Positions 12,904-23,680 of a DNA stretch of 64,000 bases are shown here, one piece after another. The translations under genes and the position numbers were made by a program. The notes beneath the pieces are model-generated. The model saw only the letters and a program-made list of their open reading frames with translations. It made no database searches and was not told the DNA's origin. Where the stretch lies: contig OX485806.1 of assembly GCA_950295325.1 (NCBI GenBank), forward strand, positions 38,132,001 through 38,196,000, in the 5' to 3' direction. The first letter of the stretch is position 1. Each line of letters opens with the position of its first letter. The stretch comes from Polytrichum commune. Lineage: Eukaryota > Streptophyta > Polytrichopsida > Polytrichales > Polytrichaceae.

Positions 12904-15900
12904 CATCCAATGCATCCAGCATTTCCAATCCTTCTAAATCAAAGCTTTCCAATGAACGCAATTCCCATAGTTGCTGGGGCAATTGTTGAGAGATACCATT
13001 GATAAATATGGCCTTCAATTGACATGAATGTTCTTGAACTTCTGAAAGAAGAACTTTGAATAATTGAAAGTCGGGTGATGCATTGTCCATATGATCATGA
13101 ATTGTCAATAGTCGAAGGTTGCTTAGATCCAAATGTGAATAATAATTTAGATTGCACTGCGATCTTCTACATAATATACCTTCCACTTTATTGGTTCCCT
13201 GCTTTGCAAGATGTACAAATCATATCAAAACATATAGATTATTAATAAAGTCATATATTGGTTTTCAGAATGATGGAATAAAGTAGGCCATTGCAAAGAC
13301 TAAAGAAGAATTTAAATTGATTATGAATATCTTGACCGTCAAATAAACATGAAATTAACCGTCAAATAAAATCTAAATCAAATTGCACATTTGGTTTGTA
13401 TAGACTTTACAATGGTTACGTGGAACAAATATTGTCATACAAATCGTTCATATCCATTCATACCTTGCTTGGAGATTGAGTTGAAGGAATGGAGTCAACA
13501 CTCCAAACTCGAGTGCCCAAATATTCTTCGTACCTTTCCACAATCATTCGTCCCATGTCACGTAGTTGGTCGTGCATTTCTATTTTTCTATGTCTATCAA
13601 TATTTACCAACGACCGCTCTATCAACACTTTGAACGATTCTATTTGCGGGATACCTTTAATGGTCCATGCGTGCAAGGCTTTATCTATTGACATGCCTTC
13701 ATGGCAAACATCTTTGCAAAAGAAGCACGCCATGTCCAAAAACATATTTTTTTCATGCATTCCCAATCCATCAAAGCTTATTCTCAATGTGCTCCAAAGT
13801 TTCGTGTCTTCAAATTCTTCTTTGTTACCATCCAAACATCTTCCCCTATTAATTCTTCGTAATGCTCGCTCCCAGCATCGCAACCTCCATTTATCCCGCA
13901 AAAATGCACCCAATACTCTTAGGCTTAAAGGCAAACCACTGCAAGCTTTCATTATTCTTCCTCCTATATCACAAAATTTAGTTGGTAAAGAAACTCCGGT
14001 CTCACATGAATGGTGGATAAAAAGCTCCCTTGCTGATTTTTCATCCAATGTGTCCACCTCAATTTTGCCCTTCTCTTCGACACGTTCTTTAATCTTGTCC
14101 CAATTGCGGGTTGTTATAATCAATGTGATTCCCGCATTGTCACTCAAAATATCCCGATCGAGAAGAGTATCTAGTTGACCTTGATCCTTGATATCATCCA
14201 ATATTATGAGAACCTTCTTACCAACCACAAATTGCTTCAACATGCTTTGTGCATCCACCAAATTTGTTGGGAGGCTTTCACGATCTTTTTTAAAGTCAAT
14301 TAACATGTCACATAAAATCTCAAGGGAATCAGTCTTATTCTTCAAGTCTTTGACAAAACATGATGCATTGTATGCAAACTTCAATTCATCAAATACGGCA
14401 TTTGCCAATGTAGTCTTCCCAATTCCACCCATGCCAATGAGACCCAAAATCCTCACTTCCTTGAGGCGATCCTTGACTTTTCTAAGGTTTCGTTCAAGAC
14501 CAACCACCTTGTTGTTCATTGGCTTTGTTGTTTCCTTCACCTACGTAAACAATGCATGCAATTAGAACCTACTTTTGATTCAAATTACATTCTCAACGAC
14601 CTACATTTTAATCCAAATAAATAGAAATGACAAGCTATCTATATGAAAATAGTTTTTATTAGGCATTTGAACACCAAAACGGTTCGCACCTTTATAATAG
14701 GTTTCTCTTTGAACTCCTTTGCCTTCTCAATTCTTGAGTTCCTTTGGAGCAAGGCTCCATCCTTTTCAAACTTGGGACATAGGGTTGCCAAGTATGTTCC
14801 TTTCAAAAACATTTTCTTCAAAGCTATCAATTTTCCACAAATTTCAAAAAATGTTGGCCTTTGTAAAGGATCCTCCACCCAACATTCCTCAATCAACCTC
14901 GTAAGCTCTTCACAATTCATTGGCAATTCTAGCCTCTCGAATTCCTTTATTTTTTCCAAAACATCTTTGCATCTCATGTCATCGCTCCCAAACGGAGCAG
15001 TTTGTGACAAGATCTCTGAACATGTCATAGCAAAGGACCATACATCAGCTTGAAATAAACTTGCCTGAAATCCAAGATCGTTATCAACTATCTCCAGTGC
15101 CATATACTTAGGTGTACCAACACGATAGTAGCGTTGTTCCTCGGAAACTTTGCTTGGAACATCAATGTTGGAAGTACCATAGTCAGCCAACTTGACCAAG
15201 AATCCGCTAGAATTCAATTTTCCTCCTTTCATGGAATTAAGTCTCAAAAGCACATTGTCCGGCTTTAAATCAAGATGGGCAACATGCATGTCATGAAGAT
15301 AACACATGCCACTTGCAATTTGATGCATGATATCAATTGCAGGAAAATACGATAACGGTTTAGATTGCTTCCTCAACATGCCACTCAAGCTCATGTCCAT
15401 GAACTCCATCACCAAATACAAATTTTCAAGATTTTGGCCATTTCCTCCTTTCCATTTCCGTAAAATTTTGAGAGGCCAAGAACGTAACTTGTCTATGCTC
15501 CCACCAACTCCACAGTAGATGAATTTGATGAGATTTGGATGGCTCAAGCCTGCTAGGATCCCAACCTCTTTGCAGAACTTTGAGATCTCATCCGAAACTG
15601 GCAAAACCTTTGTTGCACATTGAAAGCCCAACCATATTGATTCATAGACCGCACCATATCCTCCTTCCCCAATCTCTTTGAGAAGCTTTGGTTTCAATGA
15701 ATCAATGACATTCGAAACCTCCACACTATCGAGCTCTCCACCTTCTAGTTGCGAGTCCCGCAATCTTCGCTGTAAATATTTTCTCCATTCATCGTTGCTA
15801 TCATCCTTGAGAGTTTCTTCAAGAACCTTTTCATCGTGCTCAATCTCTTTCAAGGTGGGCATGTCAAGTTCAATGGTAAACCTCAAAGGTTGCGACCCTG

Positions 15901-16375
15901 GATGGCTTGCTGAATGCATCTCATATATCACATCCCAACAACACTTCAAATCGGACACAAGTTCTCGAAAAGCCTCTTTGTTATTTATTTGGAATGCAAT
16001 TGCTCGACACCGATTTTGATTCCCGCATTCACGCACCACAACTCCCATTCTTTGTGTAATGCAACATAGCTCCTCAAGTGCAGCACGAAATTTTTGCTCC
16101 TGACTACTCAATGTGATAATGTCACCAACACATTCCACGACTTTGTTAAGCAGGGTGAGAAGATGTTTACATTGCTTCTTATTCAATACTTCATATCCAT
16201 TCGAAATCTCATCAAGTGTACGTATTTCTTCCCTCTGCCATTGCAATAAACCTTCAATGTCATATTCGTAAATGGATCCTCTTTGTCGATATGTCCAAAA
16301 CATCATAAAGCAAGTGCCAATAGAAACCCAAAACCTTGATAGTTGCTCAAAAAACAATTGTAAAAGCTTCGCCAT
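12233..16375 (-). CDS. Protein kinase–NB-ARC–LRR immune receptor (PNL class)
   Basis: Three exons: 16375-14690, 14540-13464 and 13198-12236, stop TAA at 12235. Introns of 149 and 265 bp are GT-AG and both phase 0; predicted protein 1,242 aa. The ATG at 16375 is the first in the open frame. Residues 232-520 form a kinase: glycine loop IGEGGYGAVYE, Lys256, Glu270, catalytic HLDLKPDN (Asp369; Leu replaces the Arg of HRD, so non-RD), DYG at 398-400, ALE in place of APE. An N-terminal helical region precedes it. Exon 2 is the NB-ARC ATPase switch: P-loop GMGGIGKTT (598-606), Walker B LIILDDI (673-679), GLPLSL (764-769), MHD (884-886). Exon 3 opens with GTNKVEGI, the linker typical after the NB-ARC of TNL-like receptors, then about nine 24-aa LRRs. 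Kinase–NBS–LRR receptors are known from mosses; this one should act as an intracellular immune receptor with a presumably active kinase. The LRR end is created by a double stop inside a longer LRR array. Confidence 0.85.
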
Positions 16376-19290
16376 GATGAAATATTTGCTAGACAAGGAA
16401 ATTGTCTCGATCGCCAACAAATGTCCAAAGAGAGGGTAATCTTCGTAGTTCCAAGCATATAAAAGTGGTCACTCCATTTGCAAACATCCATGAAACATCA
16501 AGTCAGAGTAACAACCACCTAAACTATCCACAACTATAAAAATACATGAAAACAACTACATACAAATTGTCATGAAAAGTAATCAATAAGAGATGGATGT
16601 ATATAATTTTACTTAGTCTTGGCCCCAAGTGCACTCTTATTACGAATATATGAAACATGCCAAGGTCATCCTCACTTATGTTCCATATGCACATGCAATT
16701 TTGTTTTGGTATTTAGTTGGGGGCTATCATGTTTATTTCAAGATTTTTCCAACATACTCCCTAATCTCTAAAAATGTGACATTCGATACCGTTCCCGGCG
16801 TACAAATGCAATACACCTAACACTACATAAGTGTCATTCGTAACACAAGTGAGTCCACTTTATGAAAACTAGACCCTGCTCCGCCGAAATAAGACTTGGA
16901 GTTCTAGTTTAAATACAAGAATACAAATTCTATTCTATAATATTTGTACTTAATAAATACTAAAGCAAGGTTATCAACTCAACATAACTCGTCGGTTCCT
17001 AGCATCAATATATAAGCCACTTGGGGCTAAAAGTGGGTGGTCACCCAAACGCAAGTCATCAAGTGCAAGAAAGCAACACTTCATTCAATTTCCCTTACAA
17101 AAACTTAAAGCAACTTCTTGCAAGTTAAAATTCTCATAGTGCATACTCATAATTTTAGTTGATAATTATACTCTTATTTTTGACATGTTCATCAACCCCA
17201 TATCGACATCCTTGTGTTGAGTTCAATGGGGATTGACAATGGATGCAATGAAGATGAATGATATGAAATTACCTAGAAAGTCATCAAAATTTGAAGATCA
17301 CAACAATTTAAGGTGTACATTCAAGTTGATAAAGCTTTGAATTGCATACCTTCCATTCATTAGTTGCCAGAGATAAGTTATTTTAAAACCATAAAAGGCA
17401 AAAAGTCAAATTCACATTGTCAATACATTGTAGTAGGAAATTTGTTTATCATCATATGAATATGTAAATTACTTGATTTCAAAAGACCATTAAAGAATTC
17501 AAATTCTAATCAACACATAACACTAGCCCCTACTCCAATCAAGACTGTCAATATGGTGCATGTTACAAGGCCAACAAGTTTATGTATCAAATGCAAAATG
17601 AAGAATCTTCACTATATTTTCGTAGGTTCAATGAAATTACCTAACACGTCTTTGTAGAAGAGAAAAACGATCCCGAGAGGAAGAGAAAAACTTCTTCAAT
17701 GTATTCTTGCTTATTTAGAAATGCATCAAATGACACCCGTACCAAAGCTACAACAAAGTTCAACCAATGTTTCCTTCGTTGATAAGAACAATGCCTACAA
17801 ACATGAGATGTCAGCCAACTGACACAAACTTCTTGCTTCGTGCTCTAAAGAAAGGTTCATCTATTGCAAACACCCTAGATCATCGCTAATCGGACATCAT
17901 GCCCCACATTGGTAATACAGATGATGACATGTAGGTGTTTATGTGGTAAAAAATAATTCCAATGAATTCTTGCAATGGCTTCAACATGAGATGTCAACAA
18001 AGTGCATGATTGTCACTTTCTAAGGCTCTCTACTCTAAACGCAAATGAGATTGGGTTCATAAATTACAAATGAACCCAAATAATATCTCAACCAAGATCT
18101 CACTCCAGGCAATGTAAAAACCAATTAAATCTTTGTGTGTAGATCTTCTTCCATTGAGAACTTATATTTGATGCAACTATGGTTCAGTTACTTAATGGTG
18201 AATCAAAAAAAATTCAAGACTCATTGCCAAACTCAACACTTGTGAAAGAAAGAACTCTTACGGTCCTTATTCTAGAGGGAGCTCTTCTATTTTCCTCCTT
18301 TCTGACTTTACCAACAATTGAAGGACAACCACTTGGTCCTTGCACTTCAAAATAACATCAAGGTTTGAGCTACTTTAAAACGCCTTGCAACTACCATAGT
18401 ACCATGGAAGATCGAACACTAATTCATTGAATTTGCCTTGGCGACAATGACAGTGCAATGGTGTGATAAAACCATTAATGAAAGCAATGATAATGCTGAC
18501 ATCGCACATATTTGAAATTCTGAGTTATTGAAAATTAAAACTGCCATGAAACTACGGGATAAAAATGATGTGTTGTTCAAAACATGAAATAACCACTTTG
18601 CCTTCAATCCCGATCACTTCCTAAACTTTCCCCAAAGATGTTAGAAAACCATGAGGAAATAAAAGTGGACCACATAAAAGTGAAATCCTTGCGTGTTCGT
18701 AGCACACAACCTTTAACTTCTAGACAAGCATTGCCATGTTGAAGACAAGCACTGCCATGTTGAAAACAAGCAGGAAGACGGAAAAATCCTGAGAGGAGCT
18801 CAAGTCGTAATCATGATCAACTTTAAACTCAACCCGCTCGCATTCTTGCAATCACAAATGAGGGCCTACATTAGTGTTAACAAAGAGCTCCTCCACCCAA
18901 AACCCTCGAACTAAAACTTCCACCTTGTTCAAGTCATGAAATAACCCATCCATGGGCCGACGAAACACATTCTCCACACAAGGCGGACATCCCTCAAGTA
19001 AAAAAGCAAACTCTGGCCGTGAAGAAACCCTAGACGATAACCATCATCCTCGTGCCGTCCCTATCATCATTATCATTTTGGACAAAAAATGAACAATGTT
19101 TGCATCCAACTTTCCACACAAAATTACCACATCTAAAATTTTTGTCTAAGAGCAATCTTTTATTAGCGAGTCCTAGCAACCACATTCAAGCATGGACGGT
19201 AAACCCTAAATTCCAACCCTAAACCATGTAAATGAAACCCCGTACTTCACCGGTGTTGGACTGGTATAACCTTTGCATGATACAACACAT
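16376..19290. other. Intergenic stretch upstream of the receptor gene
   Basis: AT-rich, with only short ORFs. It must hold the receptor promoter (minus strand, just above 16375) but no TATA box or element stands out clearly. No repeats or RNA genes could be supported. Confidence 0.45.
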
Positions 19291-19291
19291 G

Positions 19292-19320
19292 TAACACTAT
19301 ATTCGTTAATTTGAGACTTT
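19292..19320 (-). repeat. Inverted partial copy of the 29.75/35.27-kb hairpin repeat
   Basis: Contains TAACACTATATTCGTTAA followed by TTTGAGACTTT, which is the reverse complement, with one mismatch over 29 bp, of the right part of the repeats at 29748-29808 and 35271-35331. Its orientation is opposite to both, as expected of one terminal inverted repeat of a large element covering the next 10-16 kb. No matching target duplication was found. Confidence 0.55.
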
Positions 19321-19437
19321 TTGGGCATTTTGAGACAATCACAGAAATAAGAACAAGGATAAATGGAACACATATTGGAGAAAGTTGTAAGATGCGAACA
19401 CTTTGAAGCGGGTGTTTAGAACAAGAACCCCATTAAT

Positions 19438-19695
19438 AACTCATATTTGGGATTGTTTAGGGTGGGCAATCCAAACCTTAGGCCAAGTTGAAGGGGAAAT
19501 CTTAAAACATTTATATTATCGCACAAAAACTTGTATGAATATGGTTTAGGTAGCGCAATCCAAACCATAGATCATATTGAAGGGGAAATATGTGAACCAA
19601 TATAATATAACATACAAAATATTCCAAACTCATATTTGTGATGGTTTAGGTAGGGCAATCCAAACCTTAGACCATATTGAAGGGGAAATCATGTG
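19438..19695. repeat. Three tandem ~90-100 bp repeats
   Basis: Copies share TGGTTTAGGTAGGGCAATCC, AAACCTTAGACCATATTG and AAGGGGAAAT; the GGCAATCC core lies near 19464, 19553 and 19653. AT-rich, non-coding. Confidence 0.65.
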
Positions 19696-19829
19696 ACACT
19701 TATATTATTGCAAAAAAACATACAAATTATGGCATGTAAAATGCATAGCATGCTAACACCACACATCCATTGGATAGTGCGACCCAAAATGTTCTTGCCT
19801 ATGGCTCACAACCCTACGCCTACTATGGC

Positions 19830-20615
19830 CTATCTAGCCTCGGAGACTACCTCTTTTTCTTTTGCTTTTTTTTCTTTTGCCTCTTTTTCTTTTGCTGCGG
19901 CTTCTTTTGCTCGCATTGCTTCAACATTCCTGAAAATCTCCGCCCCGCGACTATAGCCATTCTTGGGGTGAGCGCCAACAATAACACATTTTGGATTCCG
20001 TCGGCCGCCCGAATTATACGACGAAGAATTCGAATACGATGAAGTGGACTGTCTTGCATTCCTGGTCATGGAGTAGAAACGCTCCAACTCGACGGACGCA
20101 CTAGACCGCATAGGTTTACGGGTGGGAGCAACCTGCAACGCGTGAATGCAAGACCACATGTGTTAGTTTAGGGAGGAAGACCCAAACGTGTCACACTTTC
20201 ATTTTTTAAGTGCGGGATGATTGTAATGCGCGGATAACCATGTTAGGGGGGGGGGGTTCACCTTGTCACCGGGGACGTTCCCGTCGGAGTTGGCGAGGAG
20301 GGGCAATGCGTCCCGCAAAGGAATAGGAAGGGTGCCACTCTTCGTTGGCCGAGCGTCCATCCGCAGCCGCCGTTGAGGTGTACTACTGCCGCCGGGCCGA
20401 GAGGGGGACGTCCGGACGCATTTGCGATTTATGCCCTTGAGCGGCGACGGGGACGGAGATGGCCGGAAGATTTGCTTGGGTGGGGGGCTATCGACGACGC
20501 CGGCGTCGATAGGCTCCTTGGAGTAGTCGATGGTGGACGCGGCATCGTAGACGGTCTCATAGAAGAAGCTCCCCAAGTTTGATTCGCTGACGATGTCAAT
20601 CGAGGGCTCCAAACG
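19830..20615 (-). CDS. Unrecognised two-exon coding fragment, basic/charged C-terminus
   Basis: Exon-like ORFs 20615-20262 (118 aa) and 20132-19830 (100 aa plus stop) join across a 129-bp GT-AG intron in phase 0. The upstream end is also an intron end (TTTTCCCATCAG just above 20615), so a start exon is missing from this model. The first part contains a Pro/Ser-rich stretch (FRPSPSPSP), the second a Ser-rich segment and a terminal Lys/Glu-rich coil rich in AKEKE repeats. It starts only about 120 bp after the stop of the phosphatase exon at 20734, on the same strand. It may therefore be the 3' part of the same transcription unit, used by alternative splicing or cut off by a mutation, rather than an independent gene. 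Function unknown. Confidence 0.45.
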
Positions 20616-20733
20616 CTGATGGGAAAATTAAAACAAACAAAACCCAAGGGGAGGGGGGGAGGGGGGAGCATGTGAAAATCGATATACAATTGAGGCATAA
20701 TATATCACACACAATGGCACACCATGTAGTATC

Positions 20734-21546
20734 TCAAATGAGTTTATTATATTTTGCGTGAGAGTACAACTTTCTGTACATATAGTCCTTCGGATCCATG
20801 TATCTTTCGCCTATCGGATTACAACTAAGGAACCGGGGCACGGGTAGTCCGCTCCCCACGAGCGTTTGAAGGTACTTAAGTAGGTCTAACAAAAAGCGGT
20901 CTCGGACCTTCTCGACCGTCCACGTGGGGCAAACTATGAAGTTGGAGGTCGGGTTCAAAATGTTTTTGGAAGCGCTGTCGTCCACCATCAACGTGTTGTC
21001 ACGGGTGGGGCGAACGTCGTAGGGACAGCCAACCATGGTTGGACGCTGGTCCCATACGACTGGCTTCAAGACCTTAAGAAACTGGTTTACGGCGGGGTTG
21101 TTGGGCTTCTTCACAACCCTGCCCTCGGGGGTGTATAATGTTTTACAAGAATCCTGTCCTAGGACCAAGCACGGGGGTTGGAGTCCCTTGAAGATGAACT
21201 CCACGACGGCCTGGGTGTTCTCGGACTTCATGGAGCTCCACACGATCACCCACCATTTGGATAGGGCGACCTGCAGGAAGCGCCGAAGCCACGGGCGGAG
21301 GTACACTAGCTTGCTTTTGATGTACGCGGGGGGACCATCGTAGTTCCCGTCCTCGGGCTTGCAGAAAGGCACCGTGGGGACCTTGGGACAGTGCACGCAC
21401 TGGACGAGGACCCCGTTGAGGTCTAGCACCAGGAACCGTGTCTTGGGCGGCGGAGACGGGGAGGGCAAAATCGGGGGGACCACCACGCTATCCTCCACGC
21501 TCCTCGGGGAGGACCGGTGGGGAGCCACGACGCTATGCTCCGATCC
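20734..21546 (-). CDS. FCP1/NIF-type HAD phosphatase domain exon
   Basis: An open frame of 270 codons to TGA at 20736-20734. It has no ATG at its start; instead a pyrimidine-rich tract ending in GCAG precedes 21546, so this is a downstream exon, compatible in phase 0 with the donor at 22005 (459-bp intron). The product resembles NLI-interacting-factor/FCP1 phosphatases: motif I FLVLDLNGVL, motif II VIVWSS, and the DDS motif in NTLMVDDSASK. The second aspartate of the usual DxD is Asn, a change also seen in some plant FCP1-like paralogues, so catalysis is uncertain. The domain ends in a basic, aromatic tail. Family members dephosphorylate phosphoserine in proteins such as the RNA polymerase II tail; the substrate here is unknown. 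The exon is the apparent last one of the gene starting at 26641. Confidence 0.65.
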   Translation of the reverse strand, partial: GSEHSVVAPHRSSPRSVEDSVVVPPILPSPSPPPKTRFLVLDLNGVLVQCVHCPKVPTVPFCKPEDGNYDGPPAYIKSKLVYLRPWLRRFLQVALSKWWVIVWSSMKSENTQAVVEFIFKGLQPPCLVLGQDSCKTLYTPEGRVVKKPNNPAVNQFLKVLKPVVWDQRPTMVGCPYDVRPTRDNTLMVDDSASKNILNPTSNFIVCPTWTVEKVRDRFLLDLLKYLQTLVGSGLPVPRFLSCNPIGERYMDPKDYMYRKLYSHAKYNKLI

Positions 21547-21962
21547 CTGCGGCGACGAGCGAGAGAAGGCGGCGAGGACTATGTTATGCTATGTTTAATT
21601 CAAGCAGAACGGAAATTTTGTGCAAACACAAGAAGAATTGGACCATTGGTGGCAACAAAAACATACAAGGGGAACAACATACATTGGGACACGGATGCTA
21701 ACATATGGGCGCCAAAAATAATAATTTTATTGTTACAAACCTCTATGTACAATTTGATGGGGGGGCGCGGTGAACGAGGGCATTCACACTATCCTAATTG
21801 TACATCTACAAAATTGGTTGCACGCCGCCAAGGTTGAGCGTAGTCGAGTGAGGTGAGACGAAGGGGATCGCGGGGGGAGCACGTTGTTGGGTGCGTCGGG
21901 GGGGTGTAGTTCCTCATAGCTAGGGGGGACAAGACCACGCCAACAAGACAATGACCAAGGAA

Positions 21963-21984
21963 GTTTGGGTCGGTCGACCCAAAC
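21963..21984. repeat. Intronic copy of the 22-bp palindrome
   Basis: GTTTGGGTCG GTCGACCCAAAC-type copy (centre GGTC) lying in the 459-bp intron between the linker exon and the phosphatase exon. Confidence 0.85.
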
Positions 21985-22005
21985 TGGGAGGGCTCAGTGT
22001 ATTAC

Positions 22006-23490
22006 CTCGCCCTGGTCATGTCTCGACGATGTGGATGCCTCCACCGTCCCCGGTGCCCCACCTCTCTCGCCACCGCCTTCTCCGCCTACATCAGGGACCT
22101 TGTCCTGCAAAGGTTGAGCATCAGGCCCTTGTCCTAAACCAATCTCCGCATATGCATCATGCATGGGTTCATCGATTTGGTTAGGAGTAGAGGTATCACC
22201 AGGCCCTTGGAGGCCTTCAACATCTAACATGGTTGTGTCTCTTTGAGACACAAGTTCGTCAAGGGAGGACTGAGCTGCTCCGGGGTTTGGGTCGGGCGAC
22301 CCAAACTGTCCTGCATCGGGGGAGGTGCCTTGGGGCACTACAGTCGAGGGTGGGTTTGGGTCGGTCGACCCAAACATCCTGGGATCGTCCGGCTGGTGAG
22401 GGGGCGCCATCACTATGGGGGGCCGTAGTGGTGGAGGGCCCAACGGGGAGGAGGCTCCAGATACGCGCCAGATGTTGGGATCGTCCACTTGTTGGACTGG
22501 CGCGTACGGAACATGGGCCGGCCGCATCATGTGCTGGAAGCTGAATGACCCTTGCGACACTGGGTGCTGAGGGATGCTCTGCGCTGGGAAACCGGGGGGC
22601 AAGTGCGGAAACGAGCTGGACGGAGCCACCACCAATCCTTGCGCCCACATCCCTTGTATGACTTGCGATATCAAGTCGGCGCTGGATGGAGGTTGGGCCA
22701 TCGCCCTTAGTCTTTCTTGTTCCAAGAGGAGAGCCCTCAGCTCTGCGACCTCGTTCCGCACGGAGGGTTCTTCCGCGGCAGCCCTCTGCAGGCGGACGCG
22801 CTGCTCCTCGTCTCTACGCATCTTCTCGTTGGCTTCCTCCACAGTGAGGACCTCGGGTTTCACCCTAACCATGCTTGCGAACGCTGTCGGGGAGGGGGGA
22901 TCCGATCTGAGCCGTTTGGCGAGCTCAATGTCGTCGTCGTCCTCGCTGCTAATGGCAATGGTCTCCTCCAATGCGTAATCGCCATAGAGCTTCTTTCCCT
23001 TTAACTTCCTCCTCTCCCGGAACGTGGCAGTCGCGTCCCTGGAGTACATGTCCCTCGCATCGTCCACCGTAAGGACGAGCATCATCTTACTCTGCGGGGT
23101 TGCCACACGCATAGCCTTCTTCCTCTGAGGGGCTTCAGATTCTTGCGTGAATCCCGTTGCCCCTTCCTCCACATCCCCCTCCTTTTCCTCCTCTCCGTGT
23201 TCTTCTTCTTCCTCCTCCTCTTCCACCTCTCCACCTCCTGTACGGGACGGATTGCCCGGATGCAACCCGACTAGAGGTTCGGGTAATTGGGTTGTTTCCC
23301 TCATCGCAATTTCTTCCGGATTGATCCGCCTCGCCCTATCAAGAGGGTTCTCACCCCCCTCAACAACCTCGTCCACGTAGCTTCCCGGGATCCAATCGAG
23401 GATATCCATCTTCTTTGCCAGCGATTTCTGCGTCCTGTAAAATTGCAGATCGCCATCCTCTATGTACGAGTAGATGTTCAACCCCAACAT
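22006..23490 (-). CDS. Acidic, proline-rich coiled-coil linker exon of the same gene
   Basis: A 495-codon exon between the acceptor TGTGTAG at 23491 and the donor GAG|GTAATA at 22006/22005, both phase 0. It starts with MLGLNIYSYIEDGDLQFY, which completes the methylase-like motif of the preceding exon (LGL...ED after the FGGSK loop). The rest is low complexity: an acidic run (EEEEEEEEHGEEE), a predicted charged coiled coil around VEEANEKMRRDEEQRVRLQR, and a long Pro/Gly/Gln-rich tail. Two copies of the local palindrome sit inside this exon and are translated in frame as FGSPDPN and FGSTDPN. GC content is higher than in the AT-rich introns. No known domain beyond the first ~30 residues. Confidence 0.6.
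22285..22375. repeat. Two palindrome copies inside coding sequence
   Basis: Copies at 22285-22306 (centre GGGC) and 22354-22375 (centre GGTC). Both keep the reading frame of the linker exon open. Confidence 0.85.
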
Positions 23491-23558
23491 CTACACAATC
23501 CAAGTTATATAGAAATTAGAATTTGCAAGACAAAAACCAAGACCAAAAACAATATCTA

Positions 23559-23652
23559 GTTTGGATCGACCGACCCAAACCAAGAGAGAGCCTAGTTTGG
23601 GTCGACTGACCCAAACCAAGAGAAAGACTAGTTTGGGTCGACCGACCCAAAC
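23559..23652. repeat. Three palindrome copies at 36-bp spacing in an intron
   Basis: Copies start at 23559, 23595 and 23631, exactly 36 bp apart, separated by a repeated CAAGAGA(G/A)AG(A/C)CTA-like spacer. They occupy much of the 190-bp intron 23491-23680. Confidence 0.9.
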
Positions 23653-23680
23653 TGCGCAAGAGCTAAAGAATGTAACTTAC

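Noticed and set aside
20373-20582. Plus-strand ORF over the 20.2-20.6 kb GC-rich exon
   Set aside because: Shadow of the minus-strand exon, which has proper splice borders.
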